Below, in pieces: positions 44,985 to 53,671 of a stretch of DNA of 64,000 nucleotides. The stretch is from Bradyrhizobium sp. WBAH42 (GTDB lineage Bacteria; Pseudomonadota; Alphaproteobacteria; Rhizobiales; Xanthobacteraceae). Positions within the stretch are counted from its first letter, which is position 1; the number at the start of each line of letters is the position of its first letter. The notes beneath the pieces are model-generated. The model was given only the letters and a program-made list of their open reading frames with translations. It was not told the origin of the DNA and did not search any database. Location: positions 4,721,001-4,785,000 of the forward strand of contig NZ_CP036533.1 in assembly GCF_024585265.1 (NCBI RefSeq), given 5' to 3'. The position numbers and the translations under genes are program-made.

Positions 44985-45931
44985 GGCCCGCCCTCGCGGT
45001 TGGCCATCGTGCGGAAGGACAGCGCGGTGAGGCCCATCAGCGCGGCGAGCGTCAGCAGCGTTGCCGCCGAGGCCTTGCCGATGTCGTAATGCTCGACCGC
45101 CTGCTGGTAGATGTAGAACAGCACGAGGTTGGTCGCGTTGGACGGCCCGCCCTGGGTCATAACGAAGACGTGGTCGACCTGCGTCACCGCATTCAGCGTG
45201 GCGATGACGGTGACGAACAGCAAGGTGGGCTTGAGCTCCGGCAGGATGATGTGGCGCAGGCGCATGTAAGGCCCGGCCCCATCGAGATGCGCCGCCTCCA
45301 TCACATCCTCGGGCACGGCCTGAAGGCCGGCGAGGAAAAACAGCATGTAATAGCCGGCATTCTTCCAGATCGTGATGACCATGATCGCGGTGAGCGCGAT
45401 GTCGGGGTCGCCGAGCCAGTTCGGCAGCACCGGCAGCAGCCGGCCGATGTAATAATCGAGCAGGCCGACATTGGGCAGGAAGATGAACAGGAACAGCGCG
45501 GAGGCCGCGACCATCGGGATCAGCACCGGCAGGAACAGCGCGGCGCGCAGTGCGCTGTTCACGGCGCGGGTGCGTGACAGCGCCAGCGCGAACAACAGCG
45601 CAAGCGCGATGCTCGGCACCGCCGTGCCGAGGGCGTAGATCAAATTGTTGACGACGGCGCCGGTGAAGGCGGGGTCGGCGAGCACGGCGCTGATATTGTC
45701 GAGGCCGACGAAACGCACCGGCGCCTTGGGCGTGGCGCGCTGATAGAGCGCGTCGATGAGGACGCGTCCCATCGCGCCATAGGTGAACAGCGCGAGGAAG
45801 ACCAGCGAGGGCAACAGCAGCAGATAGGCCGGCAGCGAGGTCTTGAAGCGCTCCATGAACCGCTTCAGGACGTTGAGACGCGGTGCCGCCGACGTCGCGA
45901 CCGGGAGAGCCGCGGGTTCAGCGAGGCTCAT
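44981..45931 (-). CDS. Carbohydrate ABC transporter permease (MalF/UgpA type)
   Basis: 316 residues from ATG 45931, one base past the stop of the phosphoesterase gene. Six helices after a basic cytoplasmic N-terminus (LLLLPSLVFLALFTYGAMGR first). The EAA loop is EDVMEAAHLDGAGPYMRLRH. The frame is open to 45958, but the chosen ATG fits the tight junction. An ATPase gene for the transporter is not in this window. Confidence 0.92.
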   Translation of the reverse strand: MSLAEPAALPVATSAAPRLNVLKRFMERFKTSLPAYLLLLPSLVFLALFTYGAMGRVLIDALYQRATPKAPVRFVGLDNISAVLADPAFTGAVVNNLIYALGTAVPSIALALLFALALSRTRAVNSALRAALFLPVLIPMVAASALFLFIFLPNVGLLDYYIGRLLPVLPNWLGDPDIALTAIMVITIWKNAGYYMLFFLAGLQAVPEDVMEAAHLDGAGPYMRLRHIILPELKPTLLFVTVIATLNAVTQVDHVFVMTQGGPSNATNLVLFYIYQQAVEHYDIGKASAATLLTLAALMGLTALSFRTMANREGGP

Positions 45932-45932
45932 C

Positions 45933-46784
45933 TCATCGCGCCGGGAAATTGAGTGCATAGTCGCGGCCGTCCACTCCTGCCGGTGGTTCGAAGGGGAAGC
46001 GCAGACTTTCGTCGAGGAAATCGTGGCTGTGCACGACGAGGTTCTCGTCGTCGATCAGCACGACGCCATAGGCCGGCGGCTCGTGGCTGGCGAGATGCTC
46101 GCTGGCCGCAACGTCGAGCTCGAACCAGACCTGGTGGTTGGTGCCGCGCAACGTCGAGAACGGGATCTTGCCGTAGCTGCCGAAGATCGGCCGGTGCACA
46201 TGGCCGAAGAAGAGATGGCGGATGCGCGCGCGATAGGGCGCTATCACCTCGGCGAACTCGGCGCTCTGCTTCAGCGCGATCTCGTCCATGGCGTGGACGC
46301 CGACCGGGAAGGGCGGATGGTGCATGAACACGACGAATTCTTGCTCGGCGGGGGCGGCCGCGAGCGTATTCGCCAGCCAGCCGAGGCGCTTTGCGCACAT
46401 CTCGCCGGCATGGCTGGTCTCGTCCAGCGTGTCCAGGAAGACGAACAGGCCATGTTCGGTGGTGCGCGTGCCCTGCACGAAGCCGTTGGCATCGCGCGGC
46501 GCGGCCTTCAGCGCGTCGAGGCAGATGACGCGCTTGTCGTGATTGCCGACCATCGCGATGTAGGGAATCTTCAGCGCCGCCATCGCCTCGGCGAAGTTGG
46601 CGTAGGACTCAGCCTCGCCCCAATGGGTGAGGTCGCCGGTCACGACGGCGAACGCAGCGTCGGACTGGTGCTTGTTGATGTCGGCAATCGCCGCATCCAG
46701 CCGGGCGCGCGGATCGAGCCCGTAGAGCGTCAAGCCGGGGTTCGCGAGGTGCGTGTCGGTGAGGTGGATGAACTTGAAGGGCAT
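45933..46784 (-). CDS. Calcineurin-like metallophosphoesterase (CpdA/GpdQ-like)
   Basis: 283-residue cytoplasmic dinuclear-metal phosphodiesterase. All motifs are present: LTDTHL, VVTGDLTHWGE, VGNHDKR, FMHHPPFP and FFGHVHRP. CpdA cleaves cAMP and GpdQ cleaves glycerophosphodiesters; linkage to a UgpB-like transporter favours a phosphodiester substrate taken up by it. First gene of the unit; the next gene starts one base after its stop. Confidence 0.9.
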   Translation of the reverse strand: MPFKFIHLTDTHLANPGLTLYGLDPRARLDAAIADINKHQSDAAFAVVTGDLTHWGEAESYANFAEAMAALKIPYIAMVGNHDKRVICLDALKAAPRDANGFVQGTRTTEHGLFVFLDTLDETSHAGEMCAKRLGWLANTLAAAPAEQEFVVFMHHPPFPVGVHAMDEIALKQSAEFAEVIAPYRARIRHLFFGHVHRPIFGSYGKIPFSTLRGTNHQVWFELDVAASEHLASHEPPAYGVVLIDDENLVVHSHDFLDESLRFPFEPPAGVDGRDYALNFPAR

Positions 46785-46906
46785 GGCGCGCCTAAATCGG
46801 GACGGTTGGAGGATGGCGCCTCCGGCAAGACGGCGCTGTCAGCCCGTTAGAGCGCGTGTGTTTCAGTTTGATGACAGCGGTTCCCGTGTCCACAAGCGCC
46901 CGTGTC

Positions 46907-46938
46907 GTAGGGTGGATTGGCCGAAGGCGTAATCCACC
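46907..46938. repeat. REP unit upstream of the RAYT gene
   Basis: GTAGGGTGGATT-GGCCGAAGGCGT-AATCCACC: a GTAG head then an imperfect hairpin with GGTGGATT/AATCCACC arms. Its core CCGAAGGCGTAATCCACC matches the inverse of the unit at 47580-47613. It starts 38 bases before the transposase reading begins (69 before its ATG). Confidence 0.85.
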
Positions 46939-46975
46939 ACTGTGAGCCAACCTCAAGTTGTGCTATCGATGGTTG

Positions 46976-47509
46976 ATGCCTGACTATCGCCGCGCATTCA
47001 TCCCCGGAGGACGCTGGTTCTTTACCGTGAACTTGCTTGATCGGCGGAAATCTCTTTTGACCGAGGAGATCGAGAGCTTGCTGGACGCAGTCGCCGCAAC
47101 CCGCCGGAGCTATCCTTTCGAGATCGATGCTTTCGTGGTCCTGCCGGATCATCTCCACGCGATCTGGAAGCTGCCGCCGGGCGATGCCAATTTTTCTGTG
47201 CGTTGGCGATTGATCAAGGCACGGTTCGTCAAAGCACTCCCGGCGACCGAGCGTCGGAGTGCAGTCCGTGCCGCGCGCAACGAACGCGGTATCTGGCAAC
47301 GCCGGTTCTGGGAGCATGTCATTCGCGATGAGGCCGACTTCGCTCGCCATGTCGAGTATTGCTACTACAATCCCGTCAAGCACGGGCACGTGTCGAAGGT
47401 TTGCGACTGGCCGTACTCGTCGTTTCATCGCGACGTGCGGGCGGGATTGTTTCCGGAGGATTGGGGCGGGGGCGTCAGGATCGCAGGCGAGTTCGGTGAG
47501 AGGGCATGA
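46976..47509 (+). CDS. REP-associated tyrosine transposase (RAYT)
   Basis: Single-copy-type Y1 transposase of the IS200/IS605-like TnpA-REP group, 177 residues from ATG 46976; no strong ribosome site. The HUH metal-binding motif is DHLHAIW (His59, His61); the catalytic Tyr lies in HVEYCYYNPVKHG (Tyr128), the typical RAYT C-terminal signature; WQRRFWEHVIRDEADF precedes it. No TnpB or terminal inverted repeats of an IS are present. It is framed by GTAG-headed REP hairpins (46907-46938 upstream and 47523-47613 downstream), the arrangement known as a REPtron. Confidence 0.92.
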   Translation: MPDYRRAFIPGGRWFFTVNLLDRRKSLLTEEIESLLDAVAATRRSYPFEIDAFVVLPDHLHAIWKLPPGDANFSVRWRLIKARFVKALPATERRSAVRAARNERGIWQRRFWEHVIRDEADFARHVEYCYYNPVKHGHVSKVCDWPYSSFHRDVRAGLFPEDWGGGVRIAGEFGERA

Positions 47510-47522
47510 TCAGCGTCAGTCT

Positions 47523-47613
47523 GTAGGGTGGATTAGTGAAGCGTAATCCACCTCTTCACTTTCTGCTCGGTGGGAATGTGGTGGATTACGCCTTCGGCTA
47601 ATCCACCCTGTAC
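47523..47613. repeat. Inverted REP pair (BIME-like) downstream of the RAYT gene
   Basis: Left unit GTAGGGTGGATTAGTGAAGCG-TAATCCACC (47523-47552); right unit, inverted, GGTGGATTACGCCTTCGGCTAATCCACCCTGTAC (47580-47613). The right unit's complement has the same core as the upstream REP at 46907. Begins 14 bases after the transposase stop. Confidence 0.87.
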
Positions 47614-47870
47614 CCTTGTGGGGTTCGTGGCGGCCTTCGGATGTAGACTGGCCGTCCGGGCCGATCCGCCGGGAGCAGCCTTGTCCACCTGTGCCTCGAG
47701 CACCGACGTAGGAACCGCGCCCCGGCGGACAAGGGCATCGTCTCGCAAAAGCATAGATAACCAACAGCCTGACGCCGCCGGCTTCCCCCATCAAGGGGCG
47801 ATACCACCCCTTGATGCCGAAGCCGAAACAAAACGAATTGGCTCACAGGCTCTACGCACCGAGTTTGTCG
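47614..47870. other. Intergenic tract between the REP pair and selO
   Basis: 257 bases (361 from the RAYT stop) without a convincing gene. A perfect hairpin ATCAAGGGG-CGATACCA-CCCCTTGAT lies at 47790-47815; there is no T-run, so termination of selO (minus strand, 56 bases away) is only possible. Otherwise I see nothing. Confidence 0.45.
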
Positions 47871-49343
47871 CTACGTCCCGCAGAACGTCTGCAGCACCCG
47901 CTGGTCCGGCAGCGGCGGATCGGCGTAGGCCGCATACTCTGGCTGATCCTCGTAGGGTCTCGCCAGCACCTTCACCAACTCCTCGAACGGCGCGTAATCG
48001 TCGTCGTTCACGGCGGCCTGGATCACGGCCTCGACGCGGTGGTTGCGCGGGATGAACATGGGATTGACCGCGTGCATGGCCGCTTGCCGCTCGGCGGCGC
48101 CTTGCGGCTCCAGCGCGATGCGCGCGCGCCAGCGGCCGGCCCATTCGTCGAAGGCTGCGGGCTCCATGAACTGGGCGCGCACGTCCGCAGCCTCCTCACC
48201 GGCGGCATCACCCAGCTTGCGGAAGGTGAGGGTGAAGTCGGCCTGGTTCTTGGCCATGGCATCCAGCAGGTCCTGGATCAGCGCTTCGTCGCCGTCACGC
48301 TCGGTGAACAGGCCGACCTTTTTGCGCAGGCCGGCCTGATAGGCGGCGCTGAACTGATCGGAGAACGCGCCGAGGATGTCCTGGGCTTCGGCGACCGCCT
48401 TCTCCTGCTCGTCCGAAAACAGCGGCAGCAGGCATTCGGCGAGGCGCGTCAGATTCCACAGGCCGATGCGCGGCTGGTTGGCATAGGCGTAGCGGCCCAT
48501 CTCGTCGATCGAGGAAAAGACCTGCGCCGGGTTGTAGGCGTCCATGAAAGCGCAAGGGCCGTAGTCGATGGTCTCGCCCGAGATCGAGCTGTTGTCGGTG
48601 TTCATCACGCCATGGATGAAGCCGACCAGCAGCCAGCGCGCGATGAGCTCGGCCTGGCGCCCGACGACTGCGGCGAGCAGGTCGTGATAGGGCCGCTCCG
48701 CATGCAGCAGGTCCGGGTAGTGTCGCGCGATGACGTGATCGGCGAGCCGGCGGATCGCCTCGGTGTCGCGGCGGACGGCGAAGAACTGGAAAGTGCCGAC
48801 GCGGATGTGGCTGGCGGCGACGCGGGTCAGCACCGCGCCGGGCAGCGCGGTCTCGCGGATGACGTGCTCGCCGGTGACCACCGCGGCGAGCGAGCGCGTG
48901 GTCGGGACGCCCAGCGCATACATGGCTTCGCTGACGATGTATTCGCGTAACACCGGCCCGAGCGCCGCGCGGCCATCGCCGCGGCGGGAGAACGGGGTGG
49001 GGCCCGAGCCCTTGAGCTGGATGTCGCGGCGGACGCCGTCCTTGTCGATGACCTCGCCGAGCAGGATGGCGCGGCCGTCGCCGAGCTGCGGCACGAACTG
49101 CCCGAACTGGTGGCCGGCATAGGCCATGGCAATGGGATCCGCTCCGGCGGGAACCGTCTTGCCGGCCAGGATCTCGGCACCATCCGAGGTCTCCAGCCGA
49201 TCAGGATCCAGCCCGAGCTGGACCGCCAGCGGCCGGTTCAGCTTGATCAACCGGGGGGCGGCGACCGGGGTCGGCGCGACGCGCGCGAAGAAGTTTTCCG
49301 GCAGCGCCGAATAGGAGTTCTGGAAGGGGAAATGCACCGTCAT
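47871..49343 (-). CDS. selO: SelO-family protein adenylyltransferase (YdiU)
   Basis: Pseudokinase-fold enzyme that transfers AMP to protein Ser/Thr/Tyr and is linked to redox stress. 490 residues from ATG 49343 (preceded by GAGG); the frame open to 49565 is non-coding upstream. Motifs: [18 protein letters not shown], the [14 protein letters not shown] loop, and [18 protein letters not shown] with the metal-binding Asn/Asp. The C-terminus ends in TFCGT with the conserved Cys near the end. Confidence 0.93.
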   Translation of the reverse strand: MTVHFPFQNSYSALPENFFARVAPTPVAAPRLIKLNRPLAVQLGLDPDRLETSDGAEILAGKTVPAGADPIAMAYAGHQFGQFVPQLGDGRAILLGEVIDKDGVRRDIQLKGSGPTPFSRRGDGRAALGPVLREYIVSEAMYALGVPTTRSLAAVVTGEHVIRETALPGAVLTRVAASHIRVGTFQFFAVRRDTEAIRRLADHVIARHYPDLLHAERPYHDLLAAVVGRQAELIARWLLVGFIHGVMNTDNSSISGETIDYGPCAFMDAYNPAQVFSSIDEMGRYAYANQPRIGLWNLTRLAECLLPLFSDEQEKAVAEAQDILGAFSDQFSAAYQAGLRKKVGLFTERDGDEALIQDLLDAMAKNQADFTLTFRKLGDAAGEEAADVRAQFMEPAAFDEWAGRWRARIALEPQGAAERQAAMHAVNPMFIPRNHRVEAVIQAAVNDDDYAPFEELVKVLARPYEDQPEYAAYADPPLPDQRVLQTFCGT

Positions 49344-49540
49344 GACCTCAAGATAGGGCTGGAACGGGCATCGGCAAAGGCTCCGGGCCCGATAAGCCAA
49401 AAATGGGCCCCTGAGGTCCAAATCAGGGCGTTCCCTTGGTTGCCGCCCCCGTCCTCCCGGGGTAAACCCTGCCGCAACTTCGGACCGGCCATCACGGGCC
49501 GTCCGATTCGTTTCCTTCAGACATCGATTTTGGGACGACC

Positions 49541-51313
49541 ATGCATCGCTACCGGTCACATACATGCGGCGCGCTCCGCGAGAGCAACATCGGCGAGACC
49601 ATCCGCCTCTCCGGCTGGGTCCATCGCGTCCGCGACCATGGCGGCGTACTGTTCATCGATTTGCGCGACCATTACGGCCTGACCCAGTGCGTGGTCGATC
49701 CGGACTCGCCGGCTTTCTCGCTGGCCGAAAAGCTGCGCTCGGAATTCGTGGTCAAGATGGACGGCAAGGTCCGCCGCCGCCCCGAAGGCACCGACAACGA
49801 TGATCTGCCGACCGGCAAGGTCGAGGTCTATGTCAGCGAGATCGAGGTGCTGGGACCGGCCGGCGACCTGCCGCTGCCTGTGTTCGGCGACCAGGAATAT
49901 CCCGAAGACATCCGCCTGAAGTACCGCTTCCTCGACCTGCGTCGTGAGAAGCTGCACCAGAACATCATGACCCGCGTCGAGATCATCAAGTCGATGCGCC
50001 GGCGCATGGAGGGGCAGGGCTTCTTCGAGTTCAACACCCCGATCCTGACCGCGTCCTCGCCGGAGGGCGCACGCGACTTCCTCGTCCCGTCGCGCATCCA
50101 TCCCGGCAAGTTCTACGCGCTGCCGCAGGCGCCGCAGCAGTACAAGCAGCTGCTGATGATGTCGGGCTTCGACCGCTATTTCCAGATCGCGCCCTGCTTC
50201 CGCGACGAGGACCCGCGCGCCGACCGTCTGCCCGGCGAGTTCTACCAGCTCGACGTCGAGATGAGCTTTGTCACGCAGGAAGACGTCTTTGCGGCGATGG
50301 AGCCGGTGATCACGGGCATCTTTGAAGAGTTTGCCAAGGGCAAGCCCGTCACCAAGGGCTGGCGCCGCATTCCGTTCGCCGAGGCGCTGCGCAAGTACGG
50401 CAGCGACAAGCCGGACCTGCGCAACCCGATCGAGATGCAGGACGTCTCCGAGCATTTCCGCGGCTCCGGCTTCAAGGTCTTCGCGCGCATGCTCGAAGAT
50501 CCCAAGAACCAGGTCTGGGCGATCCCGGCACCGGGCGGCGGGAGCCGCGCCTTTTGCGACCGCATGAACTCGTGGGCGCAAGGCGAGGGCCAGCCCGGCC
50601 TCGGCTACATCATGTGGCGCGAAGGCGGCGAGGGCGCCGGTCCCCTTGCGAACAACATTGGGCCCGAGCGCACCGCCGCGATCCGCGCACAGCTCGGCGT
50701 CAAGGAAGGCGATGCCGCCTTCTTCGTCGCCGGCGATCCCGACAAGTTCTGGAAGTTCTCAGGGCTTGCCCGCAACAAGGTCGGCGAGGAATTGAACCTC
50801 ACCGACAAGGAGCGGTTCGAGCTCGCCTGGATCGTCGACTTCCCGATGTACGAGTACAACGAGGACGACAAGAAGGTCGACTTCTCGCACAACCCGTTCT
50901 CGATGCCGCAGGGCGGCCTGGAGGCGCTGAAGTCGCAGGATCCGCTGACCATCAAGGCGTTCCAGTACGACATCACCTGCAACGGCTACGAGATCGCCTC
51001 GGGCGGCATCCGCAACCATGTGCCCGAAGCCATGGTGAAGGCGTTCGAGATCGCAGGTTACGGCGAGCAGGAAGTGGTCGAGCGTTTCGGCGGCATGTAC
51101 CGCGCCTTCCAGTACGGCGCGCCGCCACATGGCGGCATGGCCGCGGGCGTCGACCGCATCGTGATGCTGCTCTGCGGCACCACCAATCTGCGCGAGATCT
51201 CGCTGTTCCCGATGAACCAGCAGGCCATGGACCTCTTGATGGGCGCCCCGTCGGAAGCCACGACAAAGCAGCTCCGCGAGCTGCACATCCGGGTGAACCT
51301 GCCGCAGAAGTGA
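49541..51313 (+). CDS. aspS: Aspartyl-tRNA synthetase
   Basis: Class II synthetase charging tRNA-Asp, 590 residues. N-terminal OB-fold anticodon domain ([20 protein letters not shown]), catalytic domain with [10 protein letters not shown] and an inserted GAD domain (about residues 290-400), and motif 3 GVDRIVMLL. The length suits the bacterial/alphaproteobacterial form, often non-discriminating (Asp/Asn); which is not visible. Divergent from selO with about 197 bases between starts. A hairpin repeat follows the stop. Confidence 0.97.
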   Translation: MHRYRSHTCGALRESNIGETIRLSGWVHRVRDHGGVLFIDLRDHYGLTQCVVDPDSPAFSLAEKLRSEFVVKMDGKVRRRPEGTDNDDLPTGKVEVYVSEIEVLGPAGDLPLPVFGDQEYPEDIRLKYRFLDLRREKLHQNIMTRVEIIKSMRRRMEGQGFFEFNTPILTASSPEGARDFLVPSRIHPGKFYALPQAPQQYKQLLMMSGFDRYFQIAPCFRDEDPRADRLPGEFYQLDVEMSFVTQEDVFAAMEPVITGIFEEFAKGKPVTKGWRRIPFAEALRKYGSDKPDLRNPIEMQDVSEHFRGSGFKVFARMLEDPKNQVWAIPAPGGGSRAFCDRMNSWAQGEGQPGLGYIMWREGGEGAGPLANNIGPERTAAIRAQLGVKEGDAAFFVAGDPDKFWKFSGLARNKVGEELNLTDKERFELAWIVDFPMYEYNEDDKKVDFSHNPFSMPQGGLEALKSQDPLTIKAFQYDITCNGYEIASGGIRNHVPEAMVKAFEIAGYGEQEVVERFGGMYRAFQYGAPPHGGMAAGVDRIVMLLCGTTNLREISLFPMNQQAMDLLMGAPSEATTKQLRELHIRVNLPQK

Positions 51314-51321
51314 AGCTCTTA

Positions 51322-51374
51322 CCTCTCCCTGCTTGTCCCGCCGAAGCTTCAGCGAAGGCGGATGCAGGGAGAGG
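51322..51374. repeat. Palindromic hairpin element after aspS
   Basis: CCTCTCCCTGC (51322-51332) pairs with GCAGGGAGAGG (51364-51374); inner arms CCGCC and GGCGG and a near-palindromic GAAGCTTC centre. 53 bases starting 9 bases after the stop, possibly acting as a terminator too. Confidence 0.65.
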
Positions 51375-51391
51375 CCACGCCCTCTCCACAT

Positions 51392-51437
51392 CGTCATTGC
51401 GAGCGCAGCGAAGAAATCCAGAATCTTTCCGCGGAGG
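51392..51437. repeat. Dispersed palindromic element, family A, half copy
   Basis: CGTCATTGCGAGCGCAGCGAAGAAATCCAGAATCTTTCCGCGG pattern (given in part: CGTCATTGCGAG ... ATCCAGAATC), i.e. one arm of the element seen at 32325 and 39010. Confidence 0.7.
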
Positions 51438-51451
51438 GCTGCGCTTCTCTC

Positions 51452-53425
51452 CTACAGCCCCGTCGAGGCCTCGATCCTGAACTGCGCCAGCGCGATGATC
51501 GGTTCGTGGTCGAGGACATCGACCAGCTGAAGCACCGGCAGCTTGCCGAGCGGTGTCAGCCTGATGCTCAGCGTTTGCCCTGAGGTCTCGACGAAACCGG
51601 CGAGTGCATCGACCGCGACCTTGGCATCGAGATTGGAGGCCGCGATCTTCTCGCCCTGGGCCCGGATCATCGCGACGATGGCGCTGCGCGCGGCGTCGCG
51701 GCTGACATTCTGCATGCGCGCGAACTGGGCCACGACCAGATCGACCACGCCGCGATCGCGCAAGGAGAGCTCGATGGCGCCGGTCTCGACCTGCGCCAAC
51801 TGCTCCATAGCCTCGGACGGGTCCGTCGTGGTGAAGAGGTCGCGCGGCACCTTGGCAAGGGCCACGCTCAGCTGCGCCTTGGCGAGGTTGCCGAGATCGA
51901 GCGTGGCGGGGGCGAGCGCGAACGCGCCCGACGATTCCGTCCAGGCCGCGCCGAGATCGAGGTCGATCGCGAGCTTGTCCACGCCTGCCACGATCAGCGG
52001 CTGCAGCGCAGGATTGGCGGGATCGGTCGGCGTGACCATCTTCACGACTAGGCTGGCCCTGCTCGGGATCGATCCGACCAGCTGGCCCCAGTTCATGCTG
52101 ATCGTGTCGATGGTGATGGGCTGCCGCGCGTTGTTATGGGGAGCCACCACGCCCTTGATCTCGGCGCCTTCGAGCACCCGGAACAGGCCCAGCATCTGAT
52201 CGGGCGAGGGCGGCTGACCGTGCTTGCTGAGGCCGGCCGCCCAGCGCATCAGGTTTGCCGCGCTGAACGATTTCAGCGCGAAGCGCTCCATCTTGAACTG
52301 CCCTTGCGGAGACGGCGTGTCGACGCCTTCGACTGCGAATTCGCCGTCGTTATATCTGACCGCCTTGATCCTGGCCGTTCCCTGTGGAAGGCCCATCGAC
52401 GTCGCGCCGATTTCGATCCGACCAATGCGAAGACCCTCATAGAATCCGGCGAGCTTCTCCATCATCTCGCGCGATTGCGCGGCGGTCGCGACGACCGACC
52501 GGTCCGTCGGCATAAGTGCAACGATCTCGGCCGGCCGGAATTTGGAGGGCTGCACCGCGATGTCCTCGAAATTGATCCCGTCGATCTCCATCCGTAGGCC
52601 CTGGGTCGATTTGAGCACATAACGGCCGGCCGAAATCTGCCGATAGATGCGGTGATGGCTGTCGTCGCCGGCCTTCTGCGGGTCGAGCGCCGCGGCGACC
52701 GCGGTCGCGTCGAAATCGTTGATGATGATGTTGGAGAGGTCGCCGGTCAGCTTGTCCTGCTTGCCCGGCTGCGGCACGTCGATGGTGAAGACGGCGCGAT
52801 CGGCCTTCATCGCCTCTACCTTGCCGCGCTTGAGAGTCTGGACCGCCAGCCCGGAATAGGTGATTTCGCCGCTTCCAGCGGCGCTGCCGCTCGCGTCGAA
52901 GGTCATCGTCAGCGTCGGAGCCGTGACGGATGATGCCGTGATGCTCGAATATTGTTTGAGCACATAGCGATAAATGTCGATCAGGGAGCGGTCCGTCGGC
53001 GGATTGCCGCCGCGAATGGGGCCGGCATAGTCCCGCAGAGTGAGCTGCGGGATCTTGTAGGATGCCTTCAGCTTCGCGGCGCCGACCTGGTCCAGGGCGA
53101 CTTCGAAACCGCCGACCTCGATGATGTCGGCCGAGAAGCTGGTATCGTCGATCAGGCGAACGCCGGTACCCTTGATGCCAGTAATCTTGATCTGCGCTTG
53201 CGGCTGGCCGGCGGGGGTGATGGCGATGTCCTCGATCGTCAGCGTCCGGGTCGCGAGCTCGAAGGTGATCTTGCCATGGCTCGCCTTGCCGCCGCCCGAG
53301 CGGATCTGCTCGAACGCCGCCTCGACCTCGCTGGTCGCCCGATGCTGGACATAGAGGTTGAAGCCAAACCATCCGCCCGCGCCGAGCACGGCTGCCACGA
53401 TCAGGCCGAACAGGATTCGCTTCAT
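51452..53425 (-). CDS. Large envelope protein with N-terminal membrane anchor, function unknown
   Basis: 657 residues from ATG 53425. A single hydrophobic segment (ILFGLIVAAVLGAGGWFGFN, residues 3-22) anchors or exports it; the rest is a long beta-rich region with repeated patterns like AAKLKASYKIPQLTL and TITLTF-type strands, as in AsmA/DUF945-like envelope proteins, but no family can be fixed. It converges with aspS and is divergent from maeB. No catalytic motif seen. Confidence 0.72.
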   Translation of the reverse strand: MKRILFGLIVAAVLGAGGWFGFNLYVQHRATSEVEAAFEQIRSGGGKASHGKITFELATRTLTIEDIAITPAGQPQAQIKITGIKGTGVRLIDDTSFSADIIEVGGFEVALDQVGAAKLKASYKIPQLTLRDYAGPIRGGNPPTDRSLIDIYRYVLKQYSSITASSVTAPTLTMTFDASGSAAGSGEITYSGLAVQTLKRGKVEAMKADRAVFTIDVPQPGKQDKLTGDLSNIIINDFDATAVAAALDPQKAGDDSHHRIYRQISAGRYVLKSTQGLRMEIDGINFEDIAVQPSKFRPAEIVALMPTDRSVVATAAQSREMMEKLAGFYEGLRIGRIEIGATSMGLPQGTARIKAVRYNDGEFAVEGVDTPSPQGQFKMERFALKSFSAANLMRWAAGLSKHGQPPSPDQMLGLFRVLEGAEIKGVVAPHNNARQPITIDTISMNWGQLVGSIPSRASLVVKMVTPTDPANPALQPLIVAGVDKLAIDLDLGAAWTESSGAFALAPATLDLGNLAKAQLSVALAKVPRDLFTTTDPSEAMEQLAQVETGAIELSLRDRGVVDLVVAQFARMQNVSRDAARSAIVAMIRAQGEKIAASNLDAKVAVDALAGFVETSGQTLSIRLTPLGKLPVLQLVDVLDHEPIIALAQFRIEASTGL

Positions 53426-53671
53426 TCCCAGCTCCAGTTGCTCATTTTGCACCGCGCAACCTGCCATATTCAGAAAAAGTCGCGCGGTCCAGGGAAAGCT
53501 ATGCTTTTCAAATATTTGACGGCGCGCCCTGTTGATGGGGGCGCAATCGGATGTTGCCACCGAGGCGCCCGGCGTGCTTCATCGCCCTTCCATGACCCGG
53601 AAATACGGTTCGCTTGGACAGCAGCCCCGGATCATGCATTTTGAGGCCGGTAACGCGAGGCGAGACACCGC

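Noticed and set aside
46976-47509. Treating the transposase as an insertion sequence
   Set aside because: No second IS gene and no terminal inverted repeats or target duplication; it matches the RAYT pattern instead.
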